A stretch of 64,000 nt of DNA from Sphingomonas sp. (GTDB lineage Bacteria; Pseudomonadota; Alphaproteobacteria; Sphingomonadales; Sphingomonadaceae). Position numbers and translations under genes: made by a program. How positions within the stretch are numbered: the first letter of the stretch is position 1; every line of letters starts with the position of its first letter. The notes under the pieces were generated by a model, which was not told where the DNA came from, did not search any database, and was given only the letters and a program-made list of their open reading frames with translations. Below, piece by piece: positions 45,972-55,111 of the stretch. The stretch lies in contig JAHBZH010000001.1 of assembly GCA_019635535.1 (NCBI GenBank), positions 124,001-188,000 on the forward strand, given 5' to 3'.

Positions 45972-47090
45972 ATGCCGCAGCTTGTCATGGATCAGATCGA
46001 GGAGCCGCCCGCGCGGCGCGGCACGGCGTGGTTCGCCATTCGCCTGAAACCGCGTATCCGCGCGATTCTGCTGCTCACCGTCCTCTTCTGGCTTTCCAAT
46101 TTCGCGATCCTGACCGGCGGGGCCGTGGCGAGCGGCGCGGAGTGGCTGCTCGCCATCGCCGCGCTGCGCGCCATCCTCGCCCTGTTCGGCGTCATCCTGT
46201 GCTTCGCTATCCACTTCACGCTGGAGCGTTTCGCCGCGCCGACCTTCCGAGGTCAGGCGCTGCTCGCCATCCTTCTCGCCCCCGTGGCGGCCGAGATCTA
46301 TGCCTGGATCGTCTATTTCGGCTTCTGGATGGTCGGCCCGCCCGGCTGGTCGCCCACGATCAACTGGGCATCGGCGATCACCAGCCTGTCTTATTATATG
46401 TGGTTCTTCCTGGCCTGGACCGGTCTCTATCTCGCGCTCAATTACAGCTTCGATATCCAGGCGGAAAAGCTGCGCTCGGCGGAATTGCGCACGCACGCGC
46501 AAACGGCGCAGTTGCGCGCGCTGTACAATCAGGTGAATCCCCATTTCCTGTTCAACAGCCTTAATTCGATCTCCGCGCTGATCACGGAGGGGCGCAATAC
46601 CGACGCGGACCGAATGGTCGGGAAGCTCGCCACCTTCTTCCGTCAATCTCTTTCGATCGATCCGTTCGAGGACATCCCGCTGACGCGCGAGCTCGATTTG
46701 CAACGTGCCTATCTGGAGATCGAGCAACTGCGCTATCCCGATCTCAAGCTTGACATCGATTTCCCTCCAGAGCTCGCCAATGTCGCCGTACCGGCACTGA
46801 TTCTGCAGCCGCTCGTCGAAAATGCCGTGAAATACGGCGTCGCGGGATCGGCGCCGCCGGCGCGGATCGCCATTTCGGCACGCGCACGCGAAGACCTGCT
46901 GTCGATCGCCGTGACCGATGGCGGAACCACGCCACCCACGCCGGAGGGAAATGCCGCGGGTCTTGGCCTCAACAATGTGCGGCAACGGCTGGAGCAGCGG
47001 TTCGGTCGGAACCACGCGCTCGATACGCGCTGGAACGATCCCGGCTTCACCTGCACGATCACCCTCCCGCTTATAATGGCATCGGCATGA
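45972..47090 (+). CDS. LytS/YehU-type sensor histidine kinase
   Basis: 372 aa. Four transmembrane segments (for example AILLLTVLFWLSNFAILTGG and AITSLSYYMWFFLAWTGLYL) without a large periplasmic loop, then a His_kinase domain with the LytS-family motif LYNQVNPHFLFNSLNSISAL carrying the phospho-accepting His, and a HATPase with LILQPLVENAVKYG and GLGLNNVRQRLEQRFG. Two close starts (45972, 45987) are possible. The stop overlaps the response regulator as ATGA. The signal is unknown. Confidence 0.92.
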   Translation: MPQLVMDQIEEPPARRGTAWFAIRLKPRIRAILLLTVLFWLSNFAILTGGAVASGAEWLLAIAALRAILALFGVILCFAIHFTLERFAAPTFRGQALLAILLAPVAAEIYAWIVYFGFWMVGPPGWSPTINWASAITSLSYYMWFFLAWTGLYLALNYSFDIQAEKLRSAELRTHAQTAQLRALYNQVNPHFLFNSLNSISALITEGRNTDADRMVGKLATFFRQSLSIDPFEDIPLTRELDLQRAYLEIEQLRYPDLKLDIDFPPELANVAVPALILQPLVENAVKYGVAGSAPPARIAISARAREDLLSIAVTDGGTTPPTPEGNAAGLGLNNVRQRLEQRFGRNHALDTRWNDPGFTCTITLPLIMASA

Positions 47091-47890
47091 GCCCCCTGCG
47101 CGTTCTGACCGTTGACGACGAGATTCTGGCGCTGCGCCGGCTGCGGCACGCGCTCACCGCGCTCGACGATGTCGTGCTGGTCGGGGAGGCCGATGGCTGC
47201 GCCGCGGCGATCGACATGATCAAGCGGCTCGCGCCCGACATCGTCCTGCTCGACATCCGGATGCGCGACGGCAGCGGCTTCGACCTTGTCGATGCCTTGC
47301 CCGCCGACCAGCCGCCCACGATCATCTTCGTCTCGGCCTTCGATCATTATGCCGTGCGCGCCTTCGAGGCCAATGCGGCCGATTATGTGCTGAAACCGAT
47401 CGAGACGGAACGGCTGGCCGCGGCGATCGCGCGGGCGCGGGAACGCTGCGAGACGGAAAGCGCTCGGGAACGGATGGGGGAGCTTCAAGCCGTCATCGCC
47501 AGCCTGCGCGAGGAGCTGCGCCATCAGGAGGACGGTACGCGCTACGAAACCGAATTGTGGATCCGCAAATCGCTCGGCGGCTATGTGCGCGTCGCGATCG
47601 ACAGCATCGACTGGGTGAGCAGCGAAGACGATTATGTCCGCATCCATACTGGCGCCGGTTCCTATCTGCTGCGCGGCTCGATTCGGACTTTCGAGCAACG
47701 CGTCGATCCGGACAAGTTCACGCGCATCCACCGCCGCACCCTGGTCCGCACCGACGCCGTCCGCGAAGTGGTGGCGCCGCGGCTGGGCGGGCTCGAAGTG
47801 GTGCTGGCTTGCGGCGAGCGGCTGAGGGCCGGCCGGATCTACGCGAAGCGCGTCCGCACTTTCCTCAACGGCCCGCGCGCCGAAGACTGA
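47087..47890 (+). CDS. LytTR-family response regulator
   Basis: 267 aa. Receiver domain with Asp10-Asp11 and phospho-acceptor Asp56 (VLLDIRM), then a coiled linker and a LytTR DNA-binding domain (GYVRVAIDSIDWVSSEDDYV, LLRGSIRTFEQRV, FTRIHRRTLVRTDAV). Forms a pair with the overlapping kinase. Such regulators activate a small number of genes; targets are not evident here. Confidence 0.93.
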   Translation: MSPLRVLTVDDEILALRRLRHALTALDDVVLVGEADGCAAAIDMIKRLAPDIVLLDIRMRDGSGFDLVDALPADQPPTIIFVSAFDHYAVRAFEANAADYVLKPIETERLAAAIARARERCETESARERMGELQAVIASLREELRHQEDGTRYETELWIRKSLGGYVRVAIDSIDWVSSEDDYVRIHTGAGSYLLRGSIRTFEQRVDPDKFTRIHRRTLVRTDAVREVVAPRLGGLEVVLACGERLRAGRIYAKRVRTFLNGPRAED

Positions 47891-47975
47891 TACGCGACAT
47901 TCACCCGCACGGCGGCGGCGTTCGGCGGATGCGCGCTTGCGCGGCCGCGCCTGAATGGGGAGGCACCGACAGGAC

Positions 47976-48380
47976 ATGTTGTTCCTGTGCCTCTGCTATT
48001 TCGATCGCGACGCGCCAGTGGACCGCGATACCGGTCGTCACGCGCCAAGCGGGCGCGACCGGGCAAACGCTGTGATTATCGAGGGGCAGATCGGCGAGTC
48101 CGGCCTGTCCCTGACCGTGGGGGGCAGCCGGGCGGCGCGGCGCGAAGACGGCCTGCCGGCTGAGGGTGAAGCGCGAGTTGGCGCCTTCCTGCTCGTCCAT
48201 GCTGAGACGATCGACGAGGCCGCCGAGGTCGCATTAAAGCATCCGCCTCTGGGCTACAGAAGGCACGGTGCGGGCATCGAGATCCAACCGATCGACACTT
48301 ACGAGATACCGGGCCGCCCCCCGGCACCAGCATGTCTCGCACCTGATGAATTGGAGCGTATCGTACCAACTGCGTTCTGA
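47976..48380 (+). CDS. YCII-like protein
   Basis: 134 aa. N-terminal strand MLFLCLCYFDRDAP and C-terminal ferredoxin-like part (GAFLLVHAETIDEAAEVALK, then GAGIEIQPIDTYEIPG) fit the YCII-related fold, small proteins sometimes fused to sigma factors or acting as dehalogenase-like enzymes. ATG at 47976 is chosen because the family begins at this strand; an in-frame ATG at 47955 would add seven residues. Function unknown. Confidence 0.65.
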   Translation: MLFLCLCYFDRDAPVDRDTGRHAPSGRDRANAVIIEGQIGESGLSLTVGGSRAARREDGLPAEGEARVGAFLLVHAETIDEAAEVALKHPPLGYRRHGAGIEIQPIDTYEIPGRPPAPACLAPDELERIVPTAF

Positions 48381-48448
48381 TTTTGGGACGATTTTCGCAC
48401 AAGCAGTGCGCTACCTATGTGGCAGCGCTGCAACAGCACAAGGCAGGA

Positions 48449-48463
48449 AGTACGAAACGTACT
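48449..48463. promoter_or_regulatory. palindrome upstream of the large TonB receptor
   Basis: AGTACGAAACGTACT is a perfect inverted repeat (6-bp arms, 3-bp centre) 160 bp before the receptor start, followed by an AT-rich stretch CTAATTTAAGC. A regulator-binding site is plausible; the regulator is unknown. Confidence 0.35.
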
Positions 48464-48623
48464 AATTTAAGCTTGTGAGAGCGGCGACACCGGCTAAACA
48501 TCAGCGTCATCGACGGGGTCCGCGCCGCACACAGGCGGCTAGGGCGCCGGGCCAGGTGCGTCGCGCCCAGGCTCCCACCCATTCGAGGGACATCGACCGC
48601 GACATCGAACAGGAGGATGAGGA

Positions 48624-51600
48624 ATGAGAAGCAAGGATTTCACGGCGCGCGCCATGCTGCTGAGCACGGCCGCGTGCCTTTTCGCGGCGACGCCGGCGTT
48701 CGCGCAGGACGACGACGGGGCCACGACGACGGCGGCTGACGACGACGCCGGCCAGGCGATCGTCATCACCGGCTCGCGCATCGCGCGCCGCGACCTCACC
48801 TCCACCAGCCCGCTCACCGTGGTCAGCAGCGAAGAGTTCACGCTGTCCGGCGCGGTCAATGTCGAACAGGTGCTCAACACGCTGCCCCAGGTCATTCCGG
48901 GCCAGACCGCCTTCTCGAACAATCCGGGCGGCCAGGGCGCCACGCTCAATCTGCGCGGCCTCGGCGCCATCCGTAACCTCGTCCTGGTCAACGGCCGGCG
49001 CTGGGTCAATTTCTCGGCCGCACAGACGGTCGATCTCAACACCATCCCGACCTTTCTGATCGACAGCGTCGATGTCGTCACCGGTGGTGCCTCGGCCGTT
49101 TACGGTTCCGATGCGCTCGCGGGCGTCATCAACTTCCGCCTGCGCCGCGATCTCGACGGCATCATCATGGGCGGCCAGTACAACATCACCGAGGAAGGCG
49201 ACGGCCGGCGCTACGGCGGGCATATCGCGATCGGCACCCAGTTCGCCGACGGCCGCGGCCATGTCACGGTCTATGGCGAATATTTCAATCGCGGCCAGAT
49301 CATGCAGGCCGACCGCGATTTCGGTTTCTTCGCGCTGGGCGAGCCGACCGTCGGCGGTGTCCTCGATCCCACGCAGCTGATCCCGCTGGGCTCGGCCGCG
49401 ACGCCGTTCGGCCTGATTGTCGCCCCCGCCACGGTGACGGTCGGCCCCGGCGCCAGCTGCGGCGGCACCGGCAATCCGCCGCGCAACGCCGGTTGCTTCG
49501 ACATCGCCGCCGGGACCAACTATGCCGGCAGCGGCGCCTATTTCGCGGCGCCCGGCGCCAGCCGGCCGTACAACCCGAACACCGACAGCTACAATTACGC
49601 CCCGGCCAACTATCTGATGGTCCCGCAGGAGCGCTGGCTGCTCGGCGGCTATGGCGAATATGAGATCGCTCCGGGCATCAACGCTTATGCCGAGATGACG
49701 TTCATCAACAATCGCGTCGCCAACGAGCTGGCCGCAACGCCGATCGGCGGCAATGTCGATATCAACCTGGCGGCGGTCCAGCCGCTGCTGTCGGCGGCCG
49801 ATTTCGCCCAGCTCCAGCAGATCGCGGCCAACCAGCAGGCCGCCAATGCGGCCGCGATCGCCGCCGGCGTGGCGCTGCCGTTCAACAATTTCACGATCGG
49901 CACCACGCCGCAGGCCGGCGTGCCGCTGCCCGCGACGCATGTCCGGCTCAACGTCAACACGCGCGTCACCCAGGTGGGCTCGCGCAACACGCTCGACGAG
50001 CGCAATTCGTGGCGGACCCTGGTCGGCGTGCGTGGCGACATCACCGACACGCTGAACTACGACGTCTACTACATGTTCTCGCGCAACCGGACGTCGAACG
50101 TCCAGGACGGCAACATCTCGCGTTCGGCGTTCAACCGGCTGGTCGCCAACGGCACCTGCAACGTGTTCGGCGAGAACCAACTCTCGCAGACCTGCATCGA
50201 CCAGATCTCGATCCTGGCGCAGAACACCAATATCGGGCAGATGCAGGTGGCGCAGGCCAGCATTTCCGGCCCGCTCTTCACCTTCGGCTCGGCCACCGAT
50301 CCGGTCGCCTTCGCGGCGGGTGTCGAGTGGCGGTCGATGAGCGGCGAGTTCATCCCCGACACGGCCCTGTCGTCGGGCGACGTGGTCGGCTTCAACGCCG
50401 GCCAGCCGACCGCGGGCGCCTATGAAGTCAAGGAGGTGTTCGCCGAGCTTCGGGTGCCGATCGTCCAGGACGGCTTCATCCACCGCCTGGAGCTCAACGG
50501 CGCGGCCCGTTACTCCGACTATTCGCTCGCCAATGTCGGCGGCGTGTGGACCTATGCGGTCGGCGCCGAGCTGGCGCCGATCCGCGACATCACCTTCCGC
50601 GGCCAGTATCAGCGCGCCATCCGCGCGCCGAGCGTCGCCGAATTGTTCGGCGGCCAGGCCCAGGGCTTCCCGGCGGCGACCGACCCCTGCTCGAGCCGTT
50701 TCCCGACGGCGCTACGGACCGAGACGGTTCGTCAGCTTTGCATCGCCACCGGCGTCCCGGCGGGCGCGGTCTGGACCGGACCGGTTCAGCCCAACGCCCA
50801 GATCCAGGGCCTTTTCGGCGGCAATCCGAACCTGCAGGAAGAGGTCTCCGACACCTGGACGGTGGGCGCGGTCATCCGGCCGCGCTTCATCCCGCGGCTC
50901 AACATCACCGTCGATTATTACAACATCACGATCGACCAGGCGATTTCCGCGACCGCGGGCGGCGTGAACAACATCCTGAACCTGTGCTACACGGCGGTCC
51001 AGGACGCGAACGCGCCCTTGTGCCGGCTGATCAACCGCAATCCGCTCACCGGCGTGATCGGCGGGGAGTTCGTCGTCGATGCCAGGCTCGCCAATCTCGG
51101 CGGGTTCGAGACGAGCGGCGTCGATTTCCAGATCGACTACAGCCTGCCGCTGAACTTCAGCGCGTTCGGCGCGGGCAATTCCCGTCTCAATTTCTCGCTC
51201 CTCGGCAACTGGATGGAGAAGTGGAGCTTCGTTCCGGTGGCGGGCCTGCCCAATGTGATCGAATGTGCCGGGCGCTTCGGCACCCTCTGCGGTGGCGTCA
51301 TCATCGGCGCCCAAGGCGTGCGTCCGGAGTGGAGCTGGAGCAGCCGCCTGTCGTGGATTGATGGTCCGCTGACCACCAGCCTGCGCTGGCGGTACACCGG
51401 CCGGGTGCGGGACGACAACGACAATGTCACCTACTTCACGGAGACGATCCCGGCCTACCACTATTTCGACCTGGCCTTCGCGTTCAACGTGAACGACAAC
51501 CTCACGTTGAACCTGGGCATCAACAACCTGTTCGACAAGCAACCACCGATCATCGGCGCCAACCAGGAGCAGGCGAACACCATCCCGGGCACCTACGATA

Positions 51601-51644
51601 CGCTCGGGCGGGACTTCTTCATCTCGGCGAATCTGCGCTTCTGA
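48624..51644 (+). CDS. large TonB-dependent receptor
   Basis: 1006 aa. Signal peptide ending TPAFAQ; N-terminal IVITGSRIARRDLTSTSPLT is the TonB-box/plug start typical of the sphingomonad and Caulobacter TonB receptors of about 1000 residues. Plug motifs include LNLRGLGAIRNLVLVNGRRW and DVVTGGASAVYGSDALAGV. The barrel has long Cys-containing loops (GASCGGTGNPPRNAGCFDIA) and ends GRDFFISANLRF with terminal Phe. Receptors of this size often transport carbohydrates or peptides. AGGAGG lies 6 nt before ATG. Monocistronic, closed by a strong terminator. Confidence 0.94.
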   Translation: MRSKDFTARAMLLSTAACLFAATPAFAQDDDGATTTAADDDAGQAIVITGSRIARRDLTSTSPLTVVSSEEFTLSGAVNVEQVLNTLPQVIPGQTAFSNNPGGQGATLNLRGLGAIRNLVLVNGRRWVNFSAAQTVDLNTIPTFLIDSVDVVTGGASAVYGSDALAGVINFRLRRDLDGIIMGGQYNITEEGDGRRYGGHIAIGTQFADGRGHVTVYGEYFNRGQIMQADRDFGFFALGEPTVGGVLDPTQLIPLGSAATPFGLIVAPATVTVGPGASCGGTGNPPRNAGCFDIAAGTNYAGSGAYFAAPGASRPYNPNTDSYNYAPANYLMVPQERWLLGGYGEYEIAPGINAYAEMTFINNRVANELAATPIGGNVDINLAAVQPLLSAADFAQLQQIAANQQAANAAAIAAGVALPFNNFTIGTTPQAGVPLPATHVRLNVNTRVTQVGSRNTLDERNSWRTLVGVRGDITDTLNYDVYYMFSRNRTSNVQDGNISRSAFNRLVANGTCNVFGENQLSQTCIDQISILAQNTNIGQMQVAQASISGPLFTFGSATDPVAFAAGVEWRSMSGEFIPDTALSSGDVVGFNAGQPTAGAYEVKEVFAELRVPIVQDGFIHRLELNGAARYSDYSLANVGGVWTYAVGAELAPIRDITFRGQYQRAIRAPSVAELFGGQAQGFPAATDPCSSRFPTALRTETVRQLCIATGVPAGAVWTGPVQPNAQIQGLFGGNPNLQEEVSDTWTVGAVIRPRFIPRLNITVDYYNITIDQAISATAGGVNNILNLCYTAVQDANAPLCRLINRNPLTGVIGGEFVVDARLANLGGFETSGVDFQIDYSLPLNFSAFGAGNSRLNFSLLGNWMEKWSFVPVAGLPNVIECAGRFGTLCGGVIIGAQGVRPEWSWSSRLSWIDGPLTTSLRWRYTGRVRDDNDNVTYFTETIPAYHYFDLAFAFNVNDNLTLNLGINNLFDKQPPIIGANQEQANTIPGTYDTLGRDFFISANLRF

Positions 51645-51667
51645 AACCTGCCAGAGAGCAAATTCGG

Positions 51668-51702
51668 AGGGCGGCGGGCTTCGGTCCGCCGCCCTTTCTT
51701 TT
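51668..51702 (+). terminator. rho-independent terminator of the large TonB receptor
   Basis: 10-bp stem AGGGCGGCGG (51668-51677) / CCGCCGCCCT (51686-51695), loop GCTTCGGT, followed by TTTCTTTT. Confidence 0.9.
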
Positions 51703-51710
51703 GCCCGCCC

Positions 51711-52256
51711 TCAGCCCGGCTCGCCCTTCACGACCCGCTCCAGCAGCCGATCGAGCCAGTCCATCCGCCCGCGCAGGGCGCTGACGGCATTGTCGTGGAC
51801 GGACTCGTGGAACGGCACGGTGACGCCCTTCCCATAGTCTTCGAGTTCGCGCAGCTTTTCGTGCAGGGCGGCCTTCACCTCGACGATCCAGGCGATCCGC
51901 TCCTCCCGGTCGAGCAGGCCGAGCGACTGGACCTTGGTGCGCAACGGGTCTTCCAGCAGGAGATGGTTGGCGCGGATCGCGCGGACCCAGGCGCGCACCG
52001 CCTCGCGGCCCGCATCCGTGCACAGCAGCACCTCGGAGCCGCGCGCATCGCCCTCCACCGGGCGTTTCTCGACCAGCCCCTGCTCCGCGAGCCGGCGGAT
52101 CATCGGATAGATCTTTCCCTTGCTGGTGTTGAAGTTGCTGACCGGCGAATCTTCGTAGATGCGGCTGATCTGATAAGCGGTCGCGGGCTGGATGCGCAGG
52201 ACGAGCGCCAGGAAGGCCCCTTCATTGTCGGTCAGCTCGATCCGCCGCCGCGTCAC
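51711..52256 (-). CDS. PadR family transcriptional regulator
   Basis: 181 aa. Winged-helix N terminus of the PadR type (LTDNEGAFLALVLRIQPATA, YQISRIYEDSPVSNFNTSKG, KIYPMIRRLAEQGLVEKRPV) and a C-terminal helical dimerisation arm (EVKAALHEKLRELEDYGKGV). GTG start. PadR repressors often respond to phenolic compounds or drugs; the target here is unknown. It faces the large TonB receptor tail-to-tail. Confidence 0.9.
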   Translation of the reverse strand: MTRRRIELTDNEGAFLALVLRIQPATAYQISRIYEDSPVSNFNTSKGKIYPMIRRLAEQGLVEKRPVEGDARGSEVLLCTDAGREAVRAWVRAIRANHLLLEDPLRTKVQSLGLLDREERIAWIVEVKAALHEKLRELEDYGKGVTVPFHESVHDNAVSALRGRMDWLDRLLERVVKGEPG

Positions 52257-52350
52257 TGCCTGCCCCCGCCACGCATCGCGCGGCGGTAGCAGGCGGACCG
52301 GCGGGGCAGCAAGCGCAAGCGAGGAAGGCTCGGCCCGTCCGCGTCCGCGC

Positions 52351-53154
52351 CTAGCGCGCGGGGGCCGATCTGCGGGCCCTGATCCAGCTCAGCTTGCTTC
52401 CTTCGCCCGGCCCCGCATGGGCCGCGATGCCGGTCCTGAGAATCCAGGCCGCGCCGGCGAGCGAGACGGCGATGAACAGCATCGCCCATTCCATGTGGCT
52501 GGCGGGATCGCCGATCACCCGGGGAATGTGGACGAGCAGCGCGAACGAGGCGACCATCGCCGTGAACAAGGCGGCGGCGAGCCGCGACAGCACGCCCGAG
52601 GCGAGGCTGGCCGCCGCCGCGATATGCGCCGCGCCGGTCAGCGCCGCCAGGAAATGGCGCCCGGGCATCCAGGCCGGAACCATGCCGGCTGTGATGTCCA
52701 GATAGACGAAATGGCAGAGCCCGAAGACGAAGGCGCAGCCGGCGAAGACGATGCGCGCCGCGCGCATCGCGACCGGGCGCGCGCCTCCCGTCAGCAGCAA
52801 TGCCAGCACCGCGCCGCCGACGGCGAAGGTCACCACCTCGGTGAAGGCGAGCCACACCCCCGCGTTGAGCGGATGCGCCGCGAGTCGCGCGGCATGGACG
52901 ACGATCGCCCACAGTCCGTAGCTCCCGGCGAGCAGCAATGCTCCCCACAGCGCCAGCGGCCGCCACAGCAGCATCGCGCCGCCGGCGACGAGCAGCGCAT
53001 TGGAGAACAGCGCCAGCGGCGCCCGCGCCGGCAGGCTTTCGGGCACCAGCTGCCATTGCAGCCAGAAATCGCCGTGGAGGAAGCCGGCCAGTCCGAAGCC
53101 GATCGCGCCGATCGCGAAAGGTAGCGCGATAAAGGTCATGTTGTCGGATCTCAT
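52351..53154 (-). CDS. DoxX-like multi-pass membrane protein
   Basis: 267 aa with about seven hydrophobic segments (FIALPFAIGAIGFGLAGFLH, LALFSNALLVAGGAMLLWRP, AVGGAVLALLLTGGARP, SLAGAAWILRTGIAA). The second half (FLAALTGAAHIAAAASLASG) resembles the DoxX fold. Function unknown; DoxX proteins are linked to quinone- or thiol-oxidising membrane systems. ATG at 53154 follows AGGTGGAG; longer in-frame starts upstream have no good ribosome site. Divergent from an AraC regulator. Confidence 0.7.
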   Translation of the reverse strand: MRSDNMTFIALPFAIGAIGFGLAGFLHGDFWLQWQLVPESLPARAPLALFSNALLVAGGAMLLWRPLALWGALLLAGSYGLWAIVVHAARLAAHPLNAGVWLAFTEVVTFAVGGAVLALLLTGGARPVAMRAARIVFAGCAFVFGLCHFVYLDITAGMVPAWMPGRHFLAALTGAAHIAAAASLASGVLSRLAAALFTAMVASFALLVHIPRVIGDPASHMEWAMLFIAVSLAGAAWILRTGIAAHAGPGEGSKLSWIRARRSAPAR

Positions 53155-53209
53155 GGCTCTCCACCTGTCGGACATGCCCGCCGCAGCCGGGATATCCGGC
53201 CCAACCGAC

Positions 53210-53373
53210 GCGTGCTTGGGGGATATTGCTGCAACAAGAATCAGGCCGAGCAGGCCGCCAAAGCCGAGACCTGTGGGCCCGGCGCCTTGGAGGAGCGCCG
53301 TCGGCTGCATCGCTTCGTACATGAATATGCGCATATCGTCGAAACGGCATGGCGCGCTTGGCGGATATTGCTG
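53210..53373. promoter_or_regulatory. 22-bp direct repeat between DoxX-like and AraC genes
   Basis: 53210-53231 and 53352-53373 match at 20 of 22 positions; both end in CTTGG-x-GGATATTGCTG. AraC-family proteins bind directly repeated half-sites in divergent promoters, so this pair could be the AraC site, possibly with DNA looping over 142 bp. Confidence 0.4.
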
Positions 53374-53416
53374 TAGCCGTCCCGGCGGGCTGCGAGACGA
53401 GGAAGCGACTGGGGCG

Positions 53417-54247
53417 ATGATCCAGGCGAACGAGTTCAGGGTCGACACGACCGGGCCTCAATTGCCGCGGCGTGGCGCGCTTTACGGCGCCGGCGAGGAC
53501 GCACGAACCGGATATGCCGGCGGTGTCTTCGAGAAAACCTACCTTGGGCCGGTGATCGGCGTCGTCGAATCAGGCGCTTTCCGCTACCGCGGGGAAAGCG
53601 GCGAAACGCTCGCCATCCCCGGCACCATATTGTTCGGCAATGCCGGTGAAGGTTTCCAGTGCGCGCATCTCGATGCGGCCGGAAACCGGCGCTCGATCGT
53701 CGCCTTTTCGCCGGGGCTGCTCGACGAGGCCGCCGAGGATGCGGGGCTGTCGCGGGGCCGCTTTCCCGCTCCGGCCGCGCCGCCGGGGCCTGGCAGCCTG
53801 ACGATGCAGGCGGCGATCCGCCGCCTGGCGCGCAGCCGCGAGACGCATGAGGATGTGCTGCTGGGCCTGCTCGCCGACGCCTTCGGGACGGCGCGACGCA
53901 GCGATCCGTCCCCGTCCGACCGGGAAACCCGCCGGATCCTGGAGAGCGCGCGCTTCCTCGAAGCCCGCTATCGCGAGCCGCACAATCTCGCGGAGCTGGC
54001 AGCGGCGGCCGGCCTCAGCCGCTTTCACTTCCTGCGCCGGTTCCGCGCGCTGACCGGCGTCAGCCCCCACCAGTATGTCATCGCCTTGCGCCTGCGCGCG
54101 GCGGCCCGGCGGCTGGAGGACAGCGCCGCGCCCGTCACCGCCATCGCGCTGGAGGAGGGCTTCAACGACATCTCGCACTTTAACCGGCTGTTCCGGCGCG
54201 CTTTCGTCATGTCGCCGGTGAAGTGGCGCCGGCAGCGGCGGCCCTGA
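53417..54247 (+). CDS. AraC family transcriptional regulator
   Basis: 276 aa. N-terminal cupin-like sensor (YLGPVIGVVESGAFRYRGES, GTILFGNAGEGFQC) and a C-terminal double helix-turn-helix (NLAELAAAAGLSRFHFLRRF, LTGVSPHQYVIALRLRAAAR, IALEEGFNDISHFNRLFRRA, then FVMSPVKWR). Divergent from the DoxX-like gene, its probable target. Confidence 0.92.
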   Translation: MIQANEFRVDTTGPQLPRRGALYGAGEDARTGYAGGVFEKTYLGPVIGVVESGAFRYRGESGETLAIPGTILFGNAGEGFQCAHLDAAGNRRSIVAFSPGLLDEAAEDAGLSRGRFPAPAAPPGPGSLTMQAAIRRLARSRETHEDVLLGLLADAFGTARRSDPSPSDRETRRILESARFLEARYREPHNLAELAAAAGLSRFHFLRRFRALTGVSPHQYVIALRLRAAARRLEDSAAPVTAIALEEGFNDISHFNRLFRRAFVMSPVKWRRQRRP

Positions 54248-54253
54248 CCGTTC

Positions 54254-54619
54254 CTAACGCCGCCCGGGGGCGCCGAAATGCCCGAGCGGGGCGGGCTTGC
54301 GTCCCATCGCGGTGGCGAGTTGGACAGTCGCCGGATGCAGTGGCGTGACGAATTCGAAGCCCGCCTGACCATCCTCGATCCAGGCGACGCGGCTATGCTG
54401 CGGTTCCATCCCAGCCAGCTTCAGCCAGGCGAAGGACCCCGTTTCGAGCGTGACCGGAACCCTGGCCATGAAGCCGTCGGTGGACAGATTGACGATATCG
54501 ACATCGACGATCCGCGCGCCAGGATCGCGCAGGCGAGCGGCGAGATTGACGATACGACGTTCCGCCCGACGGCCGTTGCGAGCAGGAAGAAAGGCCAGTT
54601 GCGCCATGGTCACGCTCAT
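54254..54619 (-). CDS. PilZ-domain protein
   Basis: 121 aa. A single PilZ domain: the RRAERR motif of the N-terminal arm and DVDIVNLSTDGFMARV correspond to the RxxxR and D/NxSxxG c-di-GMP-binding motifs (here NLSTDG). The later WIEDGQAGFEFV is the usual closing strand. It probably binds cyclic di-GMP. ATG at 54619 follows AAGGAG closely; GTG at 54613 and ATG at 54607 are alternatives. Confidence 0.87.
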   Translation of the reverse strand: MSVTMAQLAFLPARNGRRAERRIVNLAARLRDPGARIVDVDIVNLSTDGFMARVPVTLETGSFAWLKLAGMEPQHSRVAWIEDGQAGFEFVTPLHPATVQLATAMGRKPAPLGHFGAPGRR

Positions 54620-54724
54620 TTCTCCTTCGTCGGCCACGATGCGCGCCAATGCCTAAGCAAGGCTTAAGGAGATGCGCGCCCGCACCGATTGCGCGATCGG
54701 CCGTGCCAGTTTAATCTCGCGCTC

Positions 54725-55072
54725 GTGACGACCGCGCGCCGCCTTCTGCCGCTGATCGCGATCTTCGCCCTGCTCGTCGCGCCGTTCGGGCGGATAGGCA
54801 TGGCGGAGGCCGCCGCGACGCTCCACCATGCTGCGCCGATGGCGATGGCCGGCCATTGCGAGGACATGGCCGCACCGGATCATGGCCCGACCGGCAAGGC
54901 CGGCAAGGCCGCGATCGATTGCATGATCGCCTGCGCCGCGGTCGCGCCGATGCCGCTGTCGCAAATCGCGCTGATGATCGTGCCGGCCGCCATGCCCGGC
55001 GACGGCGGTGCGCCCGCCGCCTTCGATGGCCTCCACCCCGGTGCCGATCCACCGCCTCCGCGCTTCGCCTGA
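54725..55072 (+). CDS. small exported protein at the head of the copper island
   Basis: 115 aa. N-terminal export signal (RRLLPLIAIFALLVAPFG) and a His/Met/Cys-containing stretch (LHHAAPMAMAGHCEDMAAPD) followed by a hydrophobic Cys pair (IDCMIACAAVAPMPL). This resembles the small DUF2946-like proteins found next to copper-resistance genes, so a role in periplasmic copper binding is plausible. The start is uncertain: GTG at 54725 lacks a good ribosome site, and TTG at 54689 is an in-frame alternative. Confidence 0.6.
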   Translation: MTTARRLLPLIAIFALLVAPFGRIGMAEAAATLHHAAPMAMAGHCEDMAAPDHGPTGKAGKAAIDCMIACAAVAPMPLSQIALMIVPAAMPGDGGAPAAFDGLHPGADPPPPRFA

Positions 55073-55111
55073 CGATCCGATTCCAAACAATCCGATAGTC
55101 AGGAGACCGAA

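Noticed and set aside
48507..50483. 658-codon frame antisense to the large TonB receptor
   Set aside because: Low-complexity Arg/Asp/Gly sequence without domains, opposite an intact receptor gene.
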